In this document: positions 58,671-64,000 of the stretch, one piece after another | Layout: each line of letters opens with the position of its first letter | Position numbering within the stretch: position 1 is the first letter of the stretch | NCBI RefSeq assembly: GCF_005405305.1 | Contig: NZ_BJDU01000006.1 | Coordinates: 146,411-210,410, forward strand | Origin: Companilactobacillus formosensis | GTDB taxonomy: Bacteria > Bacillota > Bacilli > Lactobacillales > Lactobacillaceae | Length of the DNA stretch: 64,000 bases | Direction: 5' to 3' | Program-made: the position numbers and the translations under genes | Notes under the pieces: model-generated | Database searches by the model: none | Seen by the model: only the letters and a program-made list of their open reading frames with translations | What the model was told of the DNA's origin: nothing

Positions 58671-59466
58671 TGATAGTTTAAAAATCAGTGTTCTGGCTAG
58701 CAGCAGCTCTGGAAACGCCACTTATATTGAAACGCCCAAGCACCGTGTGTTAGTCGATGCCGGTCTGTCAGGAATCAAGATCAAGCGTGCCATGGAAAGT
58801 ATCGGAAAAGATATCAATACGGTCGATTCACTGTTTGTGACCCATGAACACACTGACCATATCAAAGGCGTTGGGGTCTTAGCTAGACGCTATAATCTCA
58901 ATGTTTATGCTAATCAAAAGACTTGGGAAGCAATGTTGCCTAAGATTGGTAAAATTTCTGAAGATGAGATCAATGTCTTTAACCACAACAAAGTTTTGTC
59001 GTTAGATGATTTGGATGTTGAGAGCTTTTCAGTTTCACATGATGCCGTCGATCCGCAATTTTATAAGTTTTATCACAACGGTAAAGAGTTCGTCATTTTG
59101 ACTGATACAGGATATGTTTCTGAACGGGTTCAAAAGACGATTGAAAATGCGGACGGTTACTTAATGGAATGCAACCACGATGTTGAAATGTTGCGCGAAG
59201 GGATGTATCCATGGCCTTTGAAGCAACGTATCTTGAGTGAAAAAGGGCATTTGTCTAATGAAGATGGCGCACATACTTTGATGGATGTTATTGGCAATAA
59301 TACGAAGCAAATTTTCTTAGGTCATTTGAGCCATGAGAATAATACTAAAGCAGTTGCCAGAACAGAAGTTACTCAAGTTTTGGAGGATCATGATTTTGGC
59401 GTTGGCCATGATTTTAAGATTCATGATACCGACCCAGCAGTGGCTGATCCTCTGATTGCTTTGTAA
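58660..59466 (+). CDS. walJ: WalJ (YycJ), metallo-beta-lactamase-fold hydrolase
   Basis: A protein of about 268 residues. SSSSGNATYIET and the metal motif THEHTDHIKG are intact, and further ligands lie in LTDTGYV and GHLSHENN. YycJ proteins are probably 5'-3' nucleases linked to DNA repair or replication-wall coordination. ATG 58660 is preferred over 58642 by comparison with family length. It overlaps the end of walI by 11 bp. Confidence 0.93.
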   Translation: MPNDDSLKISVLASSSSGNATYIETPKHRVLVDAGLSGIKIKRAMESIGKDINTVDSLFVTHEHTDHIKGVGVLARRYNLNVYANQKTWEAMLPKIGKISEDEINVFNHNKVLSLDDLDVESFSVSHDAVDPQFYKFYHNGKEFVILTDTGYVSERVQKTIENADGYLMECNHDVEMLREGMYPWPLKQRILSEKGHLSNEDGAHTLMDVIGNNTKQIFLGHLSHENNTKAVARTEVTQVLEDHDFGVGHDFKIHDTDPAVADPLIAL

Positions 59467-59556
59467 AATAAACATTTTAGTCATAAGACGTTCATAGTTT
59501 TTTCATAATTCAACGATATATTAGAATTAATAAATGGTGTGGGGAAGTGAAATTGT

Positions 59557-60930
59557 ATGAATAATGATAATCAAGACAAACCTGAATCAAGAGTAAATGA
59601 TAAGAAACGTGAGAATAACAATAATAATCAATCCCATAACTCATTGCTCAAGATGGGAATCGTTGCCTTTATTTCGGCCGCTTTAGGTGTTGTTGTTGCC
59701 TTTGCCGGTTTTACATACTTTGGTAACAACAGTTCTGATACCGCCTCAGTTGGAAATACTGCCGGCACAACGCAAGTAAGCAACACGAAGGTAAATACAT
59801 CCAGTTCGATGTCTGGAGCTTATAAGAAGGTTAATGGCGCAGTTGTTTCAGTTATTAATCTTCAAAAGCAACAGGAGCAATCTAGTGACGGAGATATTTC
59901 ATCAATTTTTGGTGATTTATTTGGTGACAGTGGCTCGTCTGATAGTACCCAAGGTCAAACGGATGAGAATGGGAGCAGCGATTCTAACTCAAATTCAGAT
60001 TCTTCAGATTCGAGTTCAAGTTCCAATAGTAATTTACAAGAATACAGTGAAGGTTCTGGTGTGATTTATGCTAAACAAAATGGCAAAGGTTACATTGTAA
60101 CTAATAATCACGTTGTTTCTGGCTCTGATTCATTGGAAGTTATTTTGGAAGATGGTACTAAGGTTTCTGCTAAATTAGTTGGTACTGATGCTACAACCGA
60201 TTTGGCCGTTCTAGAGATCGATGGTAATAAAGTACCTGCCACAGCTTCATTCGGTAATTCCGATAACGTATCGCCAGGAGATCCAGTAATCGCCATTGGT
60301 TCTCCATTAGGTAGTGAATATGCCACAACTGTTACTCAAGGTATTATCTCTGCTACAAATAGAACTGTGACAACTCAAGATCAAAATACTGGTCAAGCTA
60401 CTGGTGAAGCAACTGTCTTGCAAACAGATGCCGCAATCAACCCTGGTAACTCTGGTGGTCCGCTAGTTAACGCTGCTGGTCAAATTGTCGGTATCAATTC
60501 GATGAAGTTGGCTTCAAATACTGATGGTACTTCCGTTGAAGGAATGGGCTTTGCTATTCCAAGTAATGAAGTAGTTAAGATCATCAATCAATTAGTTGCT
60601 AATGGTAAAGTTGAAAGACCATCATTAGGTATTAGGGTCTTGGATCTAGATCAAATTACAGATTCATCACAATCAAGTTTGAAGTTGCCTGACGATGTAA
60701 CTAAAGGTGTTGTAGTTTACAGCACAACTTCAGGATCAGTTGCTAAAGCTGCTGGTATGAAGAAGTACGACGTTATCGTTAAACTTGGCGACAAGAAGGT
60801 AACATCGGTTGCAGACTTGCATACAGCCTTATATTCACATTCAGTCGGTGATACGGTTAATATTCAATACTATCGCAACGGTAAATTGAATACGGCTAAG
60901 GTTCACTTGACGAAACAAACTAGTGAATAA
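59557..60930 (+). CDS. htrA: HtrA/DegP-like serine protease
   Basis: A 457-residue membrane-anchored trypsin-like protease for surface protein quality control. An N-terminal Asn-rich cytosolic tail precedes one helix (about 30-55). The catalytic triad is H185 (TNNHVVSG), D215 (TDLAVLEID) and S299 (NPGNSGGPL). A single PDZ domain covers about residues 350-455. Between helix and protease a Ser/Asp-rich low-complexity stretch (about residues 120-160) is unusually long. It follows walJ, the normal order in lactobacilli, and ends at a terminator. Confidence 0.95.
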   Translation: MNNDNQDKPESRVNDKKRENNNNNQSHNSLLKMGIVAFISAALGVVVAFAGFTYFGNNSSDTASVGNTAGTTQVSNTKVNTSSSMSGAYKKVNGAVVSVINLQKQQEQSSDGDISSIFGDLFGDSGSSDSTQGQTDENGSSDSNSNSDSSDSSSSSNSNLQEYSEGSGVIYAKQNGKGYIVTNNHVVSGSDSLEVILEDGTKVSAKLVGTDATTDLAVLEIDGNKVPATASFGNSDNVSPGDPVIAIGSPLGSEYATTVTQGIISATNRTVTTQDQNTGQATGEATVLQTDAAINPGNSGGPLVNAAGQIVGINSMKLASNTDGTSVEGMGFAIPSNEVVKIINQLVANGKVERPSLGIRVLDLDQITDSSQSSLKLPDDVTKGVVVYSTTSGSVAKAAGMKKYDVIVKLGDKKVTSVADLHTALYSHSVGDTVNIQYYRNGKLNTAKVHLTKQTSE

Positions 60931-60946
60931 AATGAATTAATAAATT

Positions 60947-60977
60947 AAAAGATCTAATCTGATGATTAGGTCTTTTT
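60947..60977 (+). terminator. Terminator of htrA
   Basis: AAGATCTAATC pairs with GATTAGGTCTT (one G-T pair), followed by TTTT. Confidence 0.88.
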
Positions 60978-61101
60978 TGTTAGATACCATTTGGCATGAA
61001 ACTGTAGTAAATCCTAAATTAGTGGTTTCACGGATTTTTTTGAACGTTTATGAAAGTTTTTGAAATTTATTTCGACTTTTCAGAAAACTAATAATTAGTA
61101 G

Positions 61102-61199
61102 TTATCCACAAGTGATTAAAAATTGTGAATAACTAACTAAAAACCCACTAAAATCAAGGGATAAAAGTTATCCACAGGGTTACCCACAGCTGTGGATAA
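61102..61199. other. DnaA-box cluster in the htrA-rlmH gap
   Basis: The 458-bp gap 60931-61388 contains five DnaA-type 9-mers within 98 bp. Three match TTATCCACA exactly: 61102-61110 and 61168-61176 on plus, 61191-61199 on minus. TTATTCACA (61124-61132, minus) and TTACCCACA (61180-61188, plus) differ at one base. The last two boxes flank a CCACAGCTGTGG palindrome. Surroundings are very AT-rich. With no dnaA beside it, this is better called a DnaA-binding cluster than oriC. Confidence 0.8.
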
Positions 61200-61388
61200 A
61201 ATTTTAATCTAAAGTAGACGTTATGTATATAATTCCTATAACGCTGGGAATAATAACTGTTACACAAAATTAGACAAACATTTATTTTTTTGTGCACAAG
61301 GGAATAGTCATGATAATTCGTTGTTTTAAATAAATTTGGCAATACTAGAATATTTTCGTATCATAAGAAGTAAGGAGATTTTTTTACT

Positions 61389-61868
61389 ATGAATATTAAA
61401 ATGGTTACAGTTGGAAAGCTAAAAGAGAAGTATTTTAAGGCCGGTATTGCTGAATACGCCAAGCGTTTGGGAGCTTTTTGCAAATTTCAAATAGTTGAGT
61501 GCCAAGATGAAAAAGCACCTGAAAGTTTGAGTGAAGCTCAAGACCTCAAAGTGAAACAAATTGAGGGAGAACGAATATTAAACAAAATCAAAGACAAGGA
61601 ATTTGTTATTTTGCTCGATTTAAGGGGTAAAGAGCTCACTTCTGAACAACTTGCCAAAAAAATTGATGACTTGTCTACATACGGAACTTCTGATATTACT
61701 TTTGTTATCGGTGGATCATTAGGCGTCAGTCCGGAAGTTGTCAAAAGAGCCGATATGAGTATCTGTTTTGGTAAATTTACTTTGCCACATCAATTAATGC
61801 GTTTAGTTCTAACTGAACAAATTTATCGTTCATTCATGATCATCAATCATCGAACTTATCACAAGTAG
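61389..61868 (+). CDS. rlmH: 23S rRNA (pseudouridine-1915-N3)-methyltransferase RlmH
   Basis: A 159-residue SPOUT-fold methyltransferase, the exact family length. [22 protein letters not shown] opens it; the SAM-binding trefoil knot includes [15 protein letters not shown] and [13 protein letters not shown], and it ends in NHRTYHK, the conserved YHK terminus. It methylates helix 69 of 23S rRNA. The start is ATG 61389 behind AAGGAG. In staphylococci the end of this gene is the SCCmec attachment site; here a terminator and a WYL gene follow, with no cassette. Confidence 0.96.
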   Translation: MNIKMVTVGKLKEKYFKAGIAEYAKRLGAFCKFQIVECQDEKAPESLSEAQDLKVKQIEGERILNKIKDKEFVILLDLRGKELTSEQLAKKIDDLSTYGTSDITFVIGGSLGVSPEVVKRADMSICFGKFTLPHQLMRLVLTEQIYRSFMIINHRTYHK

Positions 61869-61876
61869 AAACTACG

Positions 61877-61906
61877 AAAAAAACAGCCAATTTTGGCTGT
61901 TTTTTT
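61877..61906. terminator. Bidirectional terminator after rlmH
   Basis: AAAAAAACAGCCA pairs with TGGCTGTTTTTTT across a four-base loop. It is shared with the convergent WYL gene. Confidence 0.93.
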
Positions 61907-62864
61907 ACTCTAAATATCTTTCATATCCTTCACGTAAAGTGTCGCGAATATCGTCAGCAATAGATTTGGGAGATAAGACACGAAGAATAGTTGTCTCACC
62001 TAATAACCACAACTTGATTCCATCCGAGTAATTAACTTCAATTTCCAAAATTTTAACCGAAAAATTAAAACGATTTGGTTTATCAATGGTTTTAATGACT
62101 TTGCAACTAGGAAAGATATCCTTGATATATTCCAAATAACCGTAATATTCGAATTGAATACGAGTTTTTTTACCTTGATAACCGAAGGCTTCATAACGTG
62201 TCTCCTGTCCATGGTCGTGGTATTTGCTGTGATCAATTGGTAATTTGAAGTGAATAGGTTCAATATTATCCATCCAGTCGATTCGAAAGGTGCGATACTC
62301 GTGTGTATCTTTGACTAAGCCAATCAAAAAGAAGTAAAGGTTATCAAAGAAAGTGTGAATCGGCAGCATTTCAATCGTCTCAATATTAGGGTCTTCAGAA
62401 GGATAGCGGTCAGTATACACGAAACGAATTTTTTGTTTGTGATAAATGTATTGCTCTAGTTGACCCATTTTTTCGATTCGAAAACTTTCATCGGTCAAAT
62501 AATTATCAGTAATACGTTCAGTCATAACGGAATCGCTGACAACTGAACGTTCTTCTAGTGTTAGCATATCTAACATTTTATTAGTCAATCGTGGTAATTC
62601 AGTACTATTTAGCGAACGACTTGCAATTAAAATTAATACTTGATTTTGATTTAATAAATATCGTTGATTAATAGAATAAGCATGACCAATTTTTTTCAAT
62701 TGAAAGTATTTGTTGAGAACGGCACTTTTATCGAAAGCAACTTTGATTTCTTTAATTGCTCGTTGAGCGGTTCGAATAGTAATCTCTTGCTTTGCAGCAA
62801 TGTCTTTGGTTTGACAAGCTTCATTTTCCAATAATTGTAAGAATACCTCGATTGATAAATTCAT
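61905..62864 (-). CDS. WYL-domain transcriptional regulator
   Basis: A 319-residue regulator with an N-terminal HTH (TKDIAAKQEITIRTAQRAIKEI), a middle WYL domain with FVYTDRYPSEDP and HTFFDNLYFFLIGL, and a C-terminal WCX-like extension (FDVKILEIEVNYSDGIKLWLLG-like). WYL domains sense ligands such as nucleotides or ssDNA, and these proteins regulate DNA-damage, defence or metabolic genes. ATG 62864 is chosen because CAGGGGGAA precedes it. It is divergent from the TnpB gene; no direct target is evident. Confidence 0.85.
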   Translation of the reverse strand: MNLSIEVFLQLLENEACQTKDIAAKQEITIRTAQRAIKEIKVAFDKSAVLNKYFQLKKIGHAYSINQRYLLNQNQVLILIASRSLNSTELPRLTNKMLDMLTLEERSVVSDSVMTERITDNYLTDESFRIEKMGQLEQYIYHKQKIRFVYTDRYPSEDPNIETIEMLPIHTFFDNLYFFLIGLVKDTHEYRTFRIDWMDNIEPIHFKLPIDHSKYHDHGQETRYEAFGYQGKKTRIQFEYYGYLEYIKDIFPSCKVIKTIDKPNRFNFSVKILEIEVNYSDGIKLWLLGETTILRVLSPKSIADDIRDTLREGYERYLE

Positions 62865-62998
62865 GATTATTCCCCCTGCAAAATAGATTATCATAATTGT
62901 TTAATGATAGTACCCAATTTTTTGACTTTATAAAAATCGCTAATTGAGAAAACACGGTAATTTATTGCCGTGATGAATCAATGATTATGCGATTTTAG

Positions 62999-63037
62999 AT
63001 GTTTTTACAAACATACGTTCCCCTAATGTGATATAAT
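62999..63037 (+). promoter_or_regulatory. Hairpin and extended -10 promoter before tnpB (possible element left end)
   Basis: ATGTTT-TTAC-AAACAT (62999-63014) is a perfect small hairpin, the kind found at IS200/IS605 left ends. TG-A-TATAAT (63029-63037) is an extended -10 box 31 bp before the tnpB start codon. The exact element boundary is not determined. Confidence 0.5.
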
Positions 63038-63067
63038 TACACTACAAAATCATGGGAGGAGGTTCAT

Positions 63068-64000
63068 ATGGTCTTAAAGGGCATTAAATTACGTATCTAT
63101 CCAGATGATTACCAAAAGGAACTTATTGAATACAACTTTGGTGCTAATCGTTTTGTTTGGAACAATATGTTAAACATGATGATCAAACGTCATGAAAATA
63201 ATCCTGATTTGAAATCCTTGAAAGCATTTGACTTGAATTACATTTTAACAACTTTCAAAAAAGAACATGTTTGGTTAAAGAAAGCTGAAAGTACTAGTTT
63301 ACAAGTTTCTAATAAAGACTTATTTGAGGCGTACAAGGGATTCTTTAGTAAAAAACGTAAATTCCCACGATTCAAAAGTAAGAAATATCCAAAACAAAGT
63401 TATCAATCTAAATTTGTTAATAACAATGTTGAAATCATTGATGATTCTTATATCAAATTACCTAAACTTGGAGTAATGAAGTATAAGAACAAGAAGGCTA
63501 TCCCTAGTATCATCAAGTACGTGACTATACGTAAATCGTCAACTAATAAATATTACGCCATTCTTACGGTTGATGAAGATATTACTCAATTATCAAAGAC
63601 AAATAAGTCTGTCGGTCTTGATATGGGTGTTTCTGATTTAGTAATCTATTCAGACGGAAGTAAGTATAAGACTATCCGATTTGATAAGAAACTTGCTAAA
63701 AAGAAACGCTATTGGGAAAAAAGATTAGCTAGAAGACGTACGCAAGCTCTAAAGGATATTCAGTATAAAAAGAAATTTGGATTGATTGATCCAAAGCCTT
63801 TAGAACAATATTCCAACTATATGAAAGCTAAACTAATGGTAGCTAAGTATAGTGAGAAAATTACTAATCAAAGAAAAGACTATCTCCATAAAATAACTCG
63901 CGAATTAGTTGAGAATAATGATTTGATTGTTATTGAAGATTTGAAAACCAAAAATCTTCTTGGTAATCATAAACTATCACGTGCCATCGCTAATCAATCA
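63068..64000 (+). CDS. tnpB: TnpB, RNA-guided nuclease of the IS200/IS605 group (5' part)
   Basis: Open to the window edge with 311 codons visible; normal length is about 370-400. It starts at ATG 63068 behind GGGAGGAGG. The N-terminal LKGIKLRIYPDDYQKE and NRFVWNNML are OrfB-type. RuvC residue D185 (GLDMGVSDLVIYSDG) and E290 (VIEDLKTKNLLG) are both intact; the zinc finger and third aspartate lie beyond the edge. TnpB proteins cut DNA guided by an omega-RNA from the right end of the element. No tnpA transposase precedes it; only 200 bp separate it from the WYL gene. Confidence 0.92.
   Translation, partial: MVLKGIKLRIYPDDYQKELIEYNFGANRFVWNNMLNMMIKRHENNPDLKSLKAFDLNYILTTFKKEHVWLKKAESTSLQVSNKDLFEAYKGFFSKKRKFPRFKSKKYPKQSYQSKFVNNNVEIIDDSYIKLPKLGVMKYKNKKAIPSIIKYVTIRKSSTNKYYAILTVDEDITQLSKTNKSVGLDMGVSDLVIYSDGSKYKTIRFDKKLAKKKRYWEKRLARRRTQALKDIQYKKKFGLIDPKPLEQYSNYMKAKLMVAKYSEKITNQRKDYLHKITRELVENNDLIVIEDLKTKNLLGNHKLSRAIANQS

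Noticed and set aside
61102..61199. Chromosomal origin oriC
   Set aside because: The boxes are genuine, but dnaA and dnaN are not adjacent and no clear unwinding element is seen; a DnaA-titrating cluster fits better.
61389..61868. SCC-like attachment site at the end of rlmH
   Set aside because: The gene ends normally, a terminator follows, and no recombinase or direct repeat is found nearby.

Overview
This 64 kb window comes from a low-GC Firmicute, almost certainly a member of the Lactobacillaceae. A Companilactobacillus-type species is my best guess, judged from gene content and protein resemblance only. Supporting signs are AT-rich codons, strong GGAGG ribosome binding sites, many PTS permeases, cre boxes, LicT-type antitermination and the order walR-walK-walH-walI-walJ-htrA-rlmH. 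That order is usually found near the replication origin in this phylum. A parS-like site and a tight cluster of DnaA boxes agree with an origin-proximal position, but dnaA itself is not in the window.

Layout. (1) 0-5.6 kb: the end of a fumarase/aspartase-superfamily lyase, a Cof-type HAD phosphatase, and an alpha-glucoside unit (PTS EIICB, GH4 6-phospho-alpha-glucosidase, RpiR regulator). (2) 5.6-7.3 kb: an AzoR-like flavin reductase and an aldo/keto reductase. (3) 7.3-11.4 kb: two Gfo/Idh/MocA dehydrogenases and a GRP-family sugar transporter, divergent from an AraC regulator; this looks like use of a polyol or rare sugar. (4) 11.5-16.1 kb: an AraC regulator divergent from a PTS EIIBC and a GH2 beta-glucuronidase. 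(5) 16.1-24.8 kb: a beta-glucoside operon controlled by two LicT/RAT antiterminator elements (EIIA, antiterminator, EIIBC broken by an amber codon, two GH1 enzymes), then a ROK kinase and a third GH1 enzyme.

(6) 24.8-33.8 kb: GntR and deoC, divergent from a second GntR that heads a catabolic operon: lactose/cellobiose-family EIIC, small membrane protein, MupG-like 6-phospho-glycosidase, COG3964-type amidohydrolase, DgaE-like ammonia lyase, DgaF-like aldolase and a PfkB kinase. Together these form a plausible import-hydrolysis-deacetylation-deamination-aldol cleavage route for an acetylated amino-sugar-acid glycoside. It is the best candidate here for an under-described system. (7) 34-42 kb: membrane GDPD, glucose EIICB plus EIIA, an IS3-derived HTH protein without a DDE domain, DeoR, a pentapeptide-repeat protein, and a LytTR/LiaF-like pair followed by 51-bp tandem repeats. 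(8) 42-46.4 kb: a zinc-ribbon protein, an N-formylglutamate amidohydrolase-like protein, and a CopY-box-controlled copper unit (two cupredoxin-like proteins and a P1B ATPase). (9) 46-53.3 kb: GtrA, a divergent S-methylmethionine pair (mmuP/mmuM), a Na+/H+ antiporter, a secreted triple-repeat protein and 5-formyl-THF cyclo-ligase with a probable non-AUG start. (10) 53.6-61.9 kb: tRNA-Lys(CUU), the wal operon, htrA, the DnaA-box cluster and rlmH. (11) 61.9-64 kb: a WYL regulator and the start of a stand-alone TnpB gene cut by the window edge.

Carbon metabolism dominates the first two thirds. Catabolite control is visible as cre sites ahead of four transport operons, and specific control comes from RpiR, AraC, GntR, DeoR and LicT regulators encoded next to their targets. 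All functional calls rest on reading the translated sequences and motifs; no database search was run.
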